A stretch of 44,024 nucleotides of DNA from Bacillus sp. AFS059628. GTDB lineage: Bacteria > Bacillota > Bacilli > Bacillales > Bacillaceae_G. Numbering within the stretch: the stretch's first letter is position 1; each line of letters begins with the position of its first letter. Below, piece after piece: positions 7,962 through 16,510 of this stretch. The position numbers and the translations under genes are program-made. Under the pieces are notes generated by a model. The model was not told the origin of the DNA and did not search any database. It saw only the letters and a list, made by a program, of their open reading frames with translations. The stretch covers positions 1 to 44,024 of the forward strand of contig NZ_NVEC01000011.1 in NCBI RefSeq assembly GCF_002571225.1, given 5' to 3'.

Positions 7962-8019
7962 CATAAACTCGTTATGTCAATAATTGTTTATGAAAAAAAC
8001 TTCAATCACAAATATAAAA

Positions 8020-8047
8020 GTCTCAATTCACACGTATAAATTGAGAC
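8020..8047 (-). terminator. Terminator of the small exported-protein gene
   Basis: GTCTCAATT and AATTGAGAC form a 9-bp stem with a 10-nt loop and a T-rich tail on the minus strand. Confidence 0.65.
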
Positions 8048-8067
8048 CTCTTTCTTCCTATATATAA

Positions 8068-8295
8068 TTATTGCTGATCACATACTTTTGTATCATTCAC
8101 TACTGAAGTGCCTTCAACGGTTACCGTATGAAAACAGTCATTTACACGAACTGTCACAACATTATCTTGCCGATCAATAACGTGATATTCATTAAAATTT
8201 TTATTTAGAGCACTGCGAATTTGTTCTCCCTCATAGATTGGAATGCCATGTGATAAAACCCAAATAAGCCCAGCGATAGCAAGAATAGTTTTCAT
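8068..8295 (-). CDS. Small exported protein, unknown function
   Basis: The 75-residue protein starts with a short hydrophobic segment (about residues 3-16) that could be an uncleaved anchor or a signal peptide. A mixed polar domain follows with two cysteines (in NDCFH and KVCDQ) that could form a disulphide outside the cell. AAGGAGG at 8304-8310 supports the ATG at 8295 over a longer in-frame start at 8358. I recognise no family. It is monocistronic, with its own terminator, between the riboswitch and the feu operon. Confidence 0.65.
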   Translation of the reverse strand: MKTILAIAGLIWVLSHGIPIYEGEQIRSALNKNFNEYHVIDRQDNVVTVRVNDCFHTVTVEGTSVVNDTKVCDQQ

Positions 8296-8503
8296 ACGAT
8301 CTACCTCCTTGAGAATATAGTGAACTTTTAATCCGTTCTTTTTAGCTTCACTAATCATAAATGGAATGAACTAAGCCTTTTTGAAAATAAGTTCATTTCG
8401 TCTATTTTATGTTTATGCTAATTGTGACCGAATTGTGACAACTTTTTGTCTCTTTAGACGAAAAGTTGAAACAAAACTTTCAAAAAGGACAATTCTACTT
8501 GAA

Positions 8504-8546
8504 CAAACGAAAGGCTATGGAGAATTTCCCCATAGCCTTTCGTTTG
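8504..8546 (-). terminator. Terminator of the feu operon
   Basis: CAAACGAAAGGCTATGG and CCATAGCCTTTCGTTTG form a 17-bp perfect stem with a 9-nt loop. It lies about 25 bp past the besA stop codon. Confidence 0.85.
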
Positions 8547-8571
8547 CATTTTATTAGACAATCATTCCAAA

Positions 8572-9390
8572 TTATACGTGACTAATAAATCTTAACCCTT
8601 TACTTAAAGAAGTCGGCACAACAGACGCGTGATTCTCCCCTTCAGCTTCATAAAACGTAAATCTAAACTGATCATGTTTCACTTGGAAAAGGCGCTCTGA
8701 TAATTCGTTTGCCCCTACAACCATATGCTCTCGTTCTAATGATCCAACGGTAAGGAACACTCCCGTTTCAAACTTGGCACTGTTTAATTCATTTATAAAA
8801 TTCTCTTCTTTTTCAAGAACAGATTGATTATTCCACCAAATAGACGGACTACTAATAAAATAATTTTGAAAAGCATTTACGTTTGTGAATAGTATATGTA
8901 AAGCAAATAAACCACCTAGTGAATGCCCAAATAACGTTTGTTTTCTTATATCAATCTCATAATTCTTTTCAATCTGCGGCTTTAATTCTTCTTTAATAAA
9001 AGTAAAGAAATTATGTGCTCCTCCTGTTTTAGGCCACGGTTTACCGTCTGGTTTTAAAGGCGCATCTTTTGAAATTACGCTAGGCGTAAAATCATAGCAT
9101 CTCTCTTCACCTGAAAATGCCCCTTCAATTGGATAACCAATACCTACTATAATGGCTGGTGAAACACCTGTTTTTTCTGCTCTAACTGATTGTATTTTAA
9201 CCGCTTCATGGAATGTTTGAAAAAAGGCATTGCCATCTAATACGTATATAACAGGATAGCCTGACTCTGGTGCTGGCTGCCTCGGTTTTGAAATATAAAT
9301 CTGATATTCCTTACTTTCTATTTTCGAATACATTTTCCACTGTTCCGTATTAGATGTTATAATCTGCTGTTTTTCAATCGTAGTATTCAT
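8572..9390 (-). CDS. besA: Ferric-siderophore esterase, BesA/IroE-like
   Basis: The 272-residue protein is an alpha/beta-hydrolase of the esterase-D group. It has the nucleophile motif GHSLGG (about residues 156-161), an IYVLDGNAFF stretch near the N-terminus and a late ENHASV histidine. It has no signal peptide, so it acts in the cytoplasm. In B. subtilis the homologue BesA opens the trilactone ring of ferric bacillibactin to release iron, and its gene follows feuABC. Here it is the last gene of the same operon, 16 bp after the ATPase gene, which supports that role. AAGGGGGG precedes the ATG. Confidence 0.88.
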   Translation of the reverse strand: MNTTIEKQQIITSNTEQWKMYSKIESKEYQIYISKPRQPAPESGYPVIYVLDGNAFFQTFHEAVKIQSVRAEKTGVSPAIIVGIGYPIEGAFSGEERCYDFTPSVISKDAPLKPDGKPWPKTGGAHNFFTFIKEELKPQIEKNYEIDIRKQTLFGHSLGGLFALHILFTNVNAFQNYFISSPSIWWNNQSVLEKEENFINELNSAKFETGVFLTVGSLEREHMVVGANELSERLFQVKHDQFRFTFYEAEGENHASVVPTSLSKGLRFISHV

Positions 9391-9406
9391 CTTATATCCC
9401 CCCTTT

Positions 9407-10228
9407 TTAACTCGTTACATATATTTCAACTTTCTCTTCTTGAAGTGCAACGCTATCGTATCCAAAACAAACAGGAGACCCATTATACGGATCAATCATG
9501 ACACGCGCATCAATATGAAATACTTCTTTTAACACTTCATTTGTAATGATTTCTTCTGGGATGCCAGTTGTAACGATTTCCCCTTCCTTCATTGCAATAA
9601 TCTCATCTGAAAACCTTGCTGCATGGTTAATATCGTGTAGTACCATTACGACCGTACAGTTATGTTCTTTATTTAACCTCTCGACAATTTGTAATACATC
9701 TAATTGATGAGACATATCAAGATATGTTGTTGGTTCATCTAGTAGTAACACTTCTGTCTCTTGTGCTAAAGCCATCGCTAACCATACCTTTTGCCTTTGA
9801 CCACCAGATAGATTTGCTATTTGTCTCGTTCTAAATTCAGATGTTTTCGTTATATCTAAGGCCCAATCAATCATCTCTTTATCTTTTGAAGTTAACTTAT
9901 TTACGTTATTTCGATGGGGATAGCGTCCATAAGAAATTAATTCTTCTACTTTCAGCTCTCCTGGCGCAATTGGGGTTTGCGGAAGTAAAGCTAGCTGCTT
10001 CGCAATTTCTTTCGTTGGAATTGTATTTAAATCCTGTCCTTGTAAATAGACTTTACCGCTCTTTTGTTTTAAAATTCTTCCCATTGTTTTTAACAATGTC
10101 GATTTACCGCACCCGTTTGGTCCTATAATTGTCGTTACTTTTCCTTCTTGTATTTCCACATTTAAATCGCGAAACACTGTAAGTTTTTCATAACTCGTTT
10201 CTAAATTTTTTGCACTTAAAATACTCAC
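9407..10228 (-). CDS. Iron-siderophore ABC transporter ATPase (FecE/YusV type)
   Basis: The 273-residue ATPase has a Walker A motif GPNGCGKST (about residues 37-45), a Q-loop LLPQTP, the signature LSGGQRQKVWLA (about 140-151), Walker B LLLDEP, and the switch histidine in VLHDINHA. It powers ferric-siderophore import through the FeuBC permease. In B. subtilis the feu operon lacks an ATPase and uses the distant YusV; here the ATPase is encoded inside the operon, between feuC and besA. The start codon is GTG with AGGAGG seven bases upstream. Confidence 0.93.
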   Translation of the reverse strand: MSILSAKNLETSYEKLTVFRDLNVEIQEGKVTTIIGPNGCGKSTLLKTMGRILKQKSGKVYLQGQDLNTIPTKEIAKQLALLPQTPIAPGELKVEELISYGRYPHRNNVNKLTSKDKEMIDWALDITKTSEFRTRQIANLSGGQRQKVWLAMALAQETEVLLLDEPTTYLDMSHQLDVLQIVERLNKEHNCTVVMVLHDINHAARFSDEIIAMKEGEIVTTGIPEEIITNEVLKEVFHIDARVMIDPYNGSPVCFGYDSVALQEEKVEIYVTS

Positions 10229-10242
10229 TTTTATTCCTCCTC

Positions 10243-11265
10243 TTACGCTTTCGCCTTATAAAGTAAATATAAGAAATACGGTACACCGACAATAGAAATA
10301 ACGATTCCAACTGGTAACTCTACAGGTATGAAAACTGTTTTTGCAATAAAGTCTGAAGCAATTACAAGGAACATTCCGATTACCCCGCACGTAGGAATAA
10401 TATGCTTATGCTGAATACCGACAAGTCTTTTCGCTATATGCGGTGCCATTAGTCCAATGAAACCGATACTTCCTGAAACTGCAACACAAGCGCTCACAAG
10501 TCCGATACTACTTAATAGTAAAATAGATTTCTCTCTTTCTACTGAAACTCCTAAACTTGTAATACTCGTTTCTTCCAATTGAAATAAATCTAATAAATAA
10601 GCCTTCTTTTGTATAAGCGGAATTAATATGATAAGCCACGGCAACATTGCAATAATATACTTCCAGTTTGCATTATATATACTTCCCGACACCCAAACTG
10701 CAGCCATCTCGAAATCAGTTGACTTCATTTTGAGTGATAGGTACATAGAAAATGCTCCAAATCCTGATCCAATTGCAATCCCTGTTAATAAAAGACGCTG
10801 CGAATCTAACTTACCGTTTTTCCAAGAAAATAGATAAATGATGATAGCTGCACCTAATCCGCCGACTAAACCAAACATTGGCATCATCATAATAGAAACC
10901 CAGTCTGTGCTCTTTAATTGTCCTTGAAAGAAAAACATAAAGATGACGATTGCTGTTCCTGCTCCGGCATTTACTCCTAAAATACCTGGGTCTGCCAGTC
11001 CGTTTCTCGTAATTCCTTGAATTACAGCACCTGCAACACCTAAGCCTAATCCTACTAATCCAGCGATTACAATGCGCGGAAGACGAAACTCAAAAATAAC
11101 TAAATCATGGTCTGGTACTGGATCTATTCTAAAGAGTGTTTTACATACATCTGTAATCGTAATATCAAACGTACCATTCGTTAAACTAATATAAATAGCA
11201 CATAGTATTAAAAATAAAATAATCCCCATCGTCATTCCAAAACGTTGGCTTGAACTTTTAAGCAT
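10243..11265 (-). CDS. feuC: Iron-siderophore ABC permease FeuC
   Basis: The 340-residue FecCD/BtuC-family permease has about nine to ten membrane helices. It has the GLGLGVAGAVIQGITRNGLADPGILGV region (given here by position, about residues 75-101) and the GFIGLMAPHIAKRLVG coupling motif (about 268-283) that contacts the ATPase. With FeuB it forms the heterodimeric channel for ferric siderophore. GAGGAGG precedes the ATG. The gene overlaps the 3' end of feuB by a few bases, typical of translationally coupled subunits. Confidence 0.92.
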   Translation of the reverse strand: MLKSSSQRFGMTMGIILFLILCAIYISLTNGTFDITITDVCKTLFRIDPVPDHDLVIFEFRLPRIVIAGLVGLGLGVAGAVIQGITRNGLADPGILGVNAGAGTAIVIFMFFFQGQLKSTDWVSIMMMPMFGLVGGLGAAIIIYLFSWKNGKLDSQRLLLTGIAIGSGFGAFSMYLSLKMKSTDFEMAAVWVSGSIYNANWKYIIAMLPWLIILIPLIQKKAYLLDLFQLEETSITSLGVSVEREKSILLLSSIGLVSACVAVSGSIGFIGLMAPHIAKRLVGIQHKHIIPTCGVIGMFLVIASDFIAKTVFIPVELPVGIVISIVGVPYFLYLLYKAKA

Positions 11266-12265
11266 GTCTCTCTCCTCCTCTTGTACGGATTAAATAAAGG
11301 AAGAAAGGAATTCCAATTAAAGATGTTACGACTCCAATTGGCGTTTCAAATGGATAATTTACAAATCTACTTAAAACATCACATAACGCTAAGAAAACCC
11401 CACCAATAACGCCTGCACATGGCAATATCCATTTATAATCTACTCCAATTATAAAGCGGGTAATGTGCGGAATAATTAAACCTACAAAACCAACTTTCCC
11501 CACTAAAGCAACTGCCGTTCCTGTTAAGAAAATAACTGATAAAATAGCCATCGCTTTAACTAGTTTTGTACGCTGCCCTAAATTAATAGACACTTCTTCT
11601 CCTAAAGAAAGAATCGTAATAGATTTTGATACTAACAGTGCTAAAACTATACCAATTATCCCAAACGGTATCGTAATTTTAATAATATTCGGATCCACTT
11701 GGTCTAACTTTGCATTAAACCAAAAACTAACATTTTGAGAGATTTGAAAATACGAAGCCATTGCAGCCGATACACTACTTAAAAATGTTCCGATAACTGT
11801 TCCGATAATTGCTAACCTAACTGGTGATAAACCATTTTGGAGGAGTGAACCAAAACCAAACACGATACCTGCTCCTAGTGCAGAACCAATCATTGAACAT
11901 AAAACCATACCAACGGATGACATGCCCGGAAGAACAATCATACAAAGTGTAATAACAAAGGCTGCCCCATCTGTCACACCCATAATAGAAGGGGATGCAA
12001 GATAGTTTCTTGTCATCCCCTGCATAAGTGCTCCTGATATGGCTAGAAATGCTCCGACTAAAAGAGCTGCAACTACCCTTGGTAAACGTGAAGTAGTAAT
12101 AATATTATGATTTACATCACTTGAATCAAAATGAAATAATGCGTTCCACACTGTTTCAGCATCAATACTTTTAGCCCCATACAAAATAGAAAGTATAACT
12201 GTAAACAAGATGAGTATGGGTGCTATACATAATATAGTCACTGGTACTGCATTTGTTTTCTGCAT
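11258..12265 (-). CDS. feuB: Iron-siderophore ABC permease FeuB
   Basis: This is a FecCD/BtuC-family permease of 335 residues with multiple membrane helices. The QGMTRNYLASPSIMGV segment (about residues 85-100) and the GFVGLIIPHITRFIIG coupling motif (about 262-277) are visible. It pairs with FeuC. The start is uncertain: a TTG at 12274 is only two bases from AAGGTG, while the ATG at 12265 has an 11-base spacing and is preferred. It follows feuA by about 30 bp and overlaps feuC. Confidence 0.9.
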   Translation of the reverse strand: MQKTNAVPVTILCIAPILILFTVILSILYGAKSIDAETVWNALFHFDSSDVNHNIITTSRLPRVVAALLVGAFLAISGALMQGMTRNYLASPSIMGVTDGAAFVITLCMIVLPGMSSVGMVLCSMIGSALGAGIVFGFGSLLQNGLSPVRLAIIGTVIGTFLSSVSAAMASYFQISQNVSFWFNAKLDQVDPNIIKITIPFGIIGIVLALLVSKSITILSLGEEVSINLGQRTKLVKAMAILSVIFLTGTAVALVGKVGFVGLIIPHITRFIIGVDYKWILPCAGVIGGVFLALCDVLSRFVNYPFETPIGVVTSLIGIPFFLYLIRTRGGERHA

Positions 12266-12292
12266 ATCATTCAACGCACCTTACTTATTGTA

Positions 12293-13258
12293 TTATTTAG
12301 ATAAATTTTTCACTGCTTCTTTTAAGAATGCTGTTTTACTCCAAGCTGTACCACCTTGTGCCATTGGGTCTACAACGTTTACAAATACTTTCTTTTCTTT
12401 CGCAGCATTCATACTTTGCCAAATTGGATTGTTTTCAATTTCTTCTAACACTTTCGGATTTTTATTTTCAGTTGTCTCATATTGTAAGAAAATATAATCC
12501 GGGTTAAGTTCAGCAAGTTTTTCAAACGAAATTTTCTCTTGTGCTTTTACAGATTTAAGTTGTTCTGGGGCAGTTAATCCAAGATCCTTATAAATTACAG
12601 GATTGAAGTATACTCCTTCTGGATATAGGAATAATTCGTTTGCCCTTAGTCTAATAACAAGAACTTTTTTGTCTTTTAACTTATCTCCTAGTTTTGCTTT
12701 TGCTTTTTCAGCATCTGCATTATAATCTTTAATAATTTTTTCTGCTTTATCCTTTTTACCAGTTAATTCTCCCATTAACTTTAAGTTATCTTCCCAATTT
12801 GTTGAAACGTGTGATACCGGGAATGTAGGAGCTACTTTCGTAAACTTTTCAGCTGTTTCTGCTGGGAATTTCGTACTTGATGTAATAACATCTGGTTTTA
12901 ATTGAAGTAATGTTTCGAAATTCGGTTGCATTTTCTCACCAACAGATTTCGCACCCTCTAAGTCTTTCTCAAGATACTTCGGTAATTTACCACCTACAGT
13001 AATAGCACCGACTGGCTTAATACCAAGTACTGCTGCATCTTCCATTGACTCTAAACTAGCTGTCGCAATTTTATCTACTTTTGCTGGCACTGTATATTCT
13101 TTACCTAAATAAGTAATTTTTCTTTTTTCGTCTTTTTTCGTTTCCGTAGCTTTTGTCTGTTGCTTTTGCTCTCCTGAAGTTTTATCCGCACTATTGCATG
13201 CTGCTAGCCCTACACTTAAAACTGTAACCATCCCTAATGTAAATAACTTCTTATTCAT
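12293..13258 (-). CDS. feuA: Ferric-siderophore-binding lipoprotein FeuA
   Basis: The 321-residue lipoprotein has a signal peptide ending in LAAC (Cys21), a Lys/Thr-rich linker, and a two-lobe class III binding-protein fold joined by a long helix. In B. subtilis, FeuA captures ferric bacillibactin and enterobactin-type catecholates with basic residues. Basic residues are present here near STKFPAE and VIRLRANELFLYPEG, but I cannot prove which are ligands. It is the first gene of the operon and sits directly behind a Fur-boxed promoter. The ligand could be another catecholate. Confidence 0.88.
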   Translation of the reverse strand: MNKKLFTLGMVTVLSVGLAACNSADKTSGEQKQQTKATETKKDEKRKITYLGKEYTVPAKVDKIATASLESMEDAAVLGIKPVGAITVGGKLPKYLEKDLEGAKSVGEKMQPNFETLLQLKPDVITSSTKFPAETAEKFTKVAPTFPVSHVSTNWEDNLKLMGELTGKKDKAEKIIKDYNADAEKAKAKLGDKLKDKKVLVIRLRANELFLYPEGVYFNPVIYKDLGLTAPEQLKSVKAQEKISFEKLAELNPDYIFLQYETTENKNPKVLEEIENNPIWQSMNAAKEKKVFVNVVDPMAQGGTAWSKTAFLKEAVKNLSK

Positions 13259-13419
13259 ATTTATATAACTCCTCTCGAATTTTTAATAAAGTTTAACTAT
13301 ATGAAACTTGTCTTACATATATATTTCATTAGATTAATAATCCTATCCAGAACTCATTCTCGTTCACTTCCCCTAAACTATAATTCTTTTACACCTCATC
13401 CATTGATAACCTTTTTCAA

Positions 13420-13437
13420 TGATAATGATTATCGTTA
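13420..13437. promoter_or_regulatory. fur box: Fur box before feuA
   Basis: TGATAATGATTATCG (13420-13434) matches the 7-1-7 Fur consensus TGATAATNATTATCA at all but the last base, and AT-rich matching bases follow. It lies immediately downstream of the feuA -10 box and covers the transcription start. Iron-loaded Fur would shut the operon. Confidence 0.92.
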
Positions 13438-13440
13438 CTA

Positions 13441-13469
13441 AGTATATATTTAATATGCAATTATTTCAA
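13441..13469 (-). promoter_or_regulatory. Sigma-A promoter of the feu operon
   Basis: Minus-strand TTGAAA (13464-13469) and TATACT (13441-13446) are spaced by exactly 17 bp, followed at once by the Fur box. The untranslated leader is about 175 bp. Confidence 0.8.
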
Positions 13470-13500
13470 GAAAGATTTGAAAAATTTTAACAAACTGAAT

Positions 13501-13546
13501 AAAAAAAGAAGTACCCGCCTAATGTTAGGGAGATACTTCTTTTTTT
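13501..13546 (-). terminator. exoA terminator
   Basis: An imperfect A-rich/T-rich stem (AAAAAAAGAAGTA with TACTTCTTTTTTT, plus CGCC/GGG pairs) has long T-runs on both strands. It overlaps the exoA stop codon. Confidence 0.7.
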
Positions 13547-14303
13547 AGAAATTTATATGTAATTCAACTGGGCAATGGTCTGATCCCATCACTTCACTAT
13601 TAATTTTCGCCTCTGTTATTCGGTCTTTCATTCTTTCAGAAACAACAAAATAATCTAAACGCCATCCAATATTTTTTCCTCTCGCTCCCATACGATACGA
13701 CCACCATGAGTATGCGCCTTCCTGATCAGGATACAGATAACGATACGTATCAATAAATCCTTCTTCTAAAATACGTGTAAATTTCTCTCGTTCCTCATCA
13801 GAGAATCCAGGATTTTTACGATTACTTTTTGGATTTTTTAAATCGATTTCTTTATGAGCGACGTTTAAATCACCGCAAAAAACAACAGGTTTTTTTTCAT
13901 CTAATTGCTTAATATAAGCCCTGAAATCATCTTCCCATTCCATTCTGTAATCTAATCGTTCTAATCCACGTTTTGAATTTGGCGTATATAACGTTATCAT
14001 ATAAAAATCTTCGAACTCTAAAGTAATAACTCGTCCTTCTTGATCATGCTCTTCAATACCTAAACCGCATGTAACAGAAAGTGGTTCTTTTTTCGTGAAA
14101 ATAGCCGTTCCTGAATAGCCTTTTTTCACAGCATAATTCCAGTATGTATAATATCCTTCTAGCTTTAAATCAATTTGCCCATCTTGTAATTTAATCTCTT
14201 GTAAACAAAATATATCAGCATTGGATTCCTCAAGATATTCTAAAAATCCACCTTTTGCGATAACTGCTCGCAAACCATTTACATTCCATGAAATTAACTT
14301 CAC
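13545..14303 (-). CDS. exoA: Exodeoxyribonuclease III / AP endonuclease ExoA
   Basis: The 252-residue enzyme belongs to the Xth/ExoA family. The motifs are in order: [10 protein letters not shown] (residues 4-13), CLQEIKL with the metal-binding Glu, [34 protein letters not shown] and GSDHCPVEL with the catalytic His. It cuts DNA 5' to abasic sites and removes 3' blocking groups in base-excision repair. This fits the convergent operon, whose AlkA glycosylase makes abasic sites. GAGGAGG precedes the ATG. Confidence 0.96.
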   Translation of the reverse strand: MKLISWNVNGLRAVIAKGGFLEYLEESNADIFCLQEIKLQDGQIDLKLEGYYTYWNYAVKKGYSGTAIFTKKEPLSVTCGLGIEEHDQEGRVITLEFEDFYMITLYTPNSKRGLERLDYRMEWEDDFRAYIKQLDEKKPVVFCGDLNVAHKEIDLKNPKSNRKNPGFSDEEREKFTRILEEGFIDTYRYLYPDQEGAYSWWSYRMGARGKNIGWRLDYFVVSERMKDRITEAKINSEVMGSDHCPVELHINF

Positions 14304-14457
14304 TTATAGTCCTCCTCTTGATGTTTATTTCCAAATTTCATGCTATCACAAAATAGAAAAACAATCATATTTTCACCTTTGTAATCTTGCTCTTACATTT
14401 GTGAATACATACATACGTACTTTATTCAGGTTATACTAATTTCAGAGGTGATGTTCT

Positions 14458-15054
14458 TTGCAAAATGAAGAAGTTATGTTAACAAATGAGCATTGGCAAG
14501 CAATTATTCTTAATGATTCTTCCTATGATAGCAAATTCTTTTATGCTGTGAAATCAACCGGAATCTTTTGCAGGCCGTCATGCAAATCAAGAATACCGAA
14601 TAGAAACAATGTACGAATTTTTCATCATGCAGAGCAAGCATTAAGCGAAAACTTTCGCCCGTGCAAACGTTGTAAGCCAAACGGAATCACTTTACCTAAT
14701 GAAGAGTGGGTAGAACAAATTAAAGATTATATCGAGAAACACTTTGATGAGTTATTAACTCTCGACATACTTGCTGAAATGTGCCATGGTAGCCCATTTC
14801 ATTTACAACGTACTTTCAAAAAAATGACAGGAATAAGCCCAATAGAATATATACAACAATTCCGGATTGTTAAAGCGGCAGAACAGCTATTACAAACAAA
14901 TCAATCCATTAAAGAAATTAGTACTGCTATCGGAGTAGAAAATCCCGAGTATTTTGCAACTTTATTTAAAAAGAAAACCGGATTTACGCCTACTGAATAT
15001 CGAAAAAAGAACGAAATGAAAGAGGGATACAATAATGAATTCCTACAAAAATAA
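14458..15054 (+). CDS. adaA: AdaA methylphosphotriester methyltransferase / transcription activator
   Basis: The 198-residue protein combines the Ada N-terminal zinc domain with an AraC-type helix-turn-helix region. The four zinc cysteines fall at 38, 42, 69 and 72, the same numbers as in E. coli Ada; Cys38 accepts the methyl group from DNA methylphosphotriesters. The two helix-turn-helix motifs lie at about residues 95-190. Once methylated it switches on the repair genes behind it. TTG at 14458 is the start, with AGAGGTG seven bases upstream. A TATACT box at 14432-14437 lacks a good -35, as expected for an activator-dependent promoter. Confidence 0.93.
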   Translation: MQNEEVMLTNEHWQAIILNDSSYDSKFFYAVKSTGIFCRPSCKSRIPNRNNVRIFHHAEQALSENFRPCKRCKPNGITLPNEEWVEQIKDYIEKHFDELLTLDILAEMCHGSPFHLQRTFKKMTGISPIEYIQQFRIVKAAEQLLQTNQSIKEISTAIGVENPEYFATLFKKKTGFTPTEYRKKNEMKEGYNNEFLQK

Positions 15055-15565
15055 ATTTATATATTGGATGCTACTTACACATAAGAATTGGCAATTTCAT
15101 ATTGCTGCAACTGAAAATGGACTATGTTTCATTGGATCTCAAGACGAAAGCTTAGAAGAATTAAATGCATGGGCTAGAAAAAAATTGCCACGACATATAT
15201 TAACCTGTAATCCAGATTATCTACAAACATATACGAAAGAAGTTATCCAGTATTTAGAAAGTAAGCGAGAAACTTTTACATTCCCTATCGATGCTTACGG
15301 AACTGACTTTCAATTATCTGTTTGGAATGCGGTACGTGAAATTCCTTATGGGAAGACATATTCTTATTCAGAAATTGCCAAAAGAATACAAAAACCTACT
15401 GCTGTACGTGCTGTTGCTACTGCTATTGCCGCTAACCCCATTCTTATTACGATTCCTTGCCACCGTGTTATTGGAAAGAATGGTAAACTAACCGGATTTA
15501 GAGGTGGATTAGAAATGAAGAAAGAATTGCTTACAGTAGAAAAGTCGCGGGTAAAATGTATATGA
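15035..15565 (+). CDS. adaB: AdaB methylated-DNA--protein-cysteine methyltransferase
   Basis: The 176-residue suicide repair protein takes the methyl group from O6-methylguanine. The active-site motif IPCHRVI is present with Cys142. It is preceded by the DNA-binding helix region IPYGKTYSYSEIA and followed by GFRGGLEMKKELL. It overlaps the end of adaA by 20 bases and has its own AGAGGG ribosome binding site inside adaA, so the pair is translationally coupled. It is the second step of the adaptive response operon. Confidence 0.95.
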   Translation: MNSYKNKFIYWMLLTHKNWQFHIAATENGLCFIGSQDESLEELNAWARKKLPRHILTCNPDYLQTYTKEVIQYLESKRETFTFPIDAYGTDFQLSVWNAVREIPYGKTYSYSEIAKRIQKPTAVRAVATAIAANPILITIPCHRVIGKNGKLTGFRGGLEMKKELLTVEKSRVKCI

Positions 15566-16473
15566 CAGCAGAACATACTAGCTCATTAACTTTAACAGTT
15601 CCAACAGAATTTAGTTTTCAAGAAAATTTACGCTATCTATCGCGTTCTAACAATGAATGTATGTTCCACATTGAAGATAACAAAATTTATAAAGTTATCC
15701 CTGTTCACGATGTAAATCCTTTAGTTGAAATTAGTATGAATACGGATGGACATATTCAAATACGTTTTTTAGAAGAATTATATACATCTGAAGAATCGGT
15801 ACACAAAGCTGTAGCTAACTATGTGAAAGAGTGGTTTGATTTAACTACTGATTTAACTCCCTTTTATACATTAGCTAAACATGATGTACTCCTTCAAAGA
15901 CCAATTGAACAGTTTTATGGTCTTCGTACTTTAGGTATTCCAGACTTATTTGAAGCACTTTCCTGGGGAATTATCGGTCAGCAAATTAACCTCACATATG
16001 CTTATACACTAAAAAGACGATTAGTCGAACACTTTGGAAATTATGTAGAGTGGAATGATAGAAAACATTGGATATTCCCTTCTCCTGAAACGATTGCCAA
16101 TTTACATGTAGAGGATCTCATAAACTTAAAAATGACGACTAGAAAGTGCGAATATTTAATCGGTATTGCAAAGCTAATTACAGAAGGAAAACTATCAAAA
16201 GAATCTTTACTGCAAATACAAGACGTGAAACAAGCTGAAAAAAGATTAACTGCTATACATGGTATAGGACCGTGGACTGCCAACTATGTTTTAATGCGCT
16301 GTTTACGATTTTCTTCCGCTTTTCCAATTGACGATGTTGGCTTACACAATGCAATTAAATATATAACAGGTTCTGAAAGTAAACCGACTAAACAGGAAAT
16401 AAAAGATTTTGCGGCAAATTGGACCAACTGGGAGTCTTACGCAACTTTTTATTTGTGGCGAGTATTATACTAA
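15556..16473 (+). CDS. alkA: DNA-3-methyladenine glycosylase II (AlkA)
   Basis: The 305-residue protein has the N-terminal AlkA-type domain and a helix-hairpin-helix-GPD glycosylase domain. The hairpin is IHGIGPWTANYVL (about residues 234-246), and the catalytic aspartate region is PIDDVGL (Asp259-Asp260). It removes 3-methyladenine and other alkylated bases, giving abasic sites. The start is either the ATG at 15556 or the ATG at 15562, which makes an ATGA overlap with the adaB stop. It is the last gene of the adaA-adaB-alkA operon, whereas in B. subtilis alkA is divergent from adaAB. Confidence 0.93.
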   Translation: MYMTAEHTSSLTLTVPTEFSFQENLRYLSRSNNECMFHIEDNKIYKVIPVHDVNPLVEISMNTDGHIQIRFLEELYTSEESVHKAVANYVKEWFDLTTDLTPFYTLAKHDVLLQRPIEQFYGLRTLGIPDLFEALSWGIIGQQINLTYAYTLKRRLVEHFGNYVEWNDRKHWIFPSPETIANLHVEDLINLKMTTRKCEYLIGIAKLITEGKLSKESLLQIQDVKQAEKRLTAIHGIGPWTANYVLMRCLRFSSAFPIDDVGLHNAIKYITGSESKPTKQEIKDFAANWTNWESYATFYLWRVLY

Positions 16474-16475
16474 AA

Positions 16476-16505
16476 AACCAAGTAGCGCATTTGCACTACT
16501 TGGTT
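16476..16505. terminator. Bidirectional terminator between alkA and pepT
   Basis: AACCAAGTAG and CTACTTGGTT form a 10-bp stem with a 10-nt loop. An A-run precedes it and T-rich sequence follows it, so it can serve both convergent genes. Confidence 0.8.
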
Positions 16506-16510
16506 CCTTT

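Noticed and set aside
9841-10128. Plus-strand frame antisense to the siderophore ATPase
   Set aside because: The opposite strand encodes full Walker and signature motifs; no ribosome binding site on this strand.
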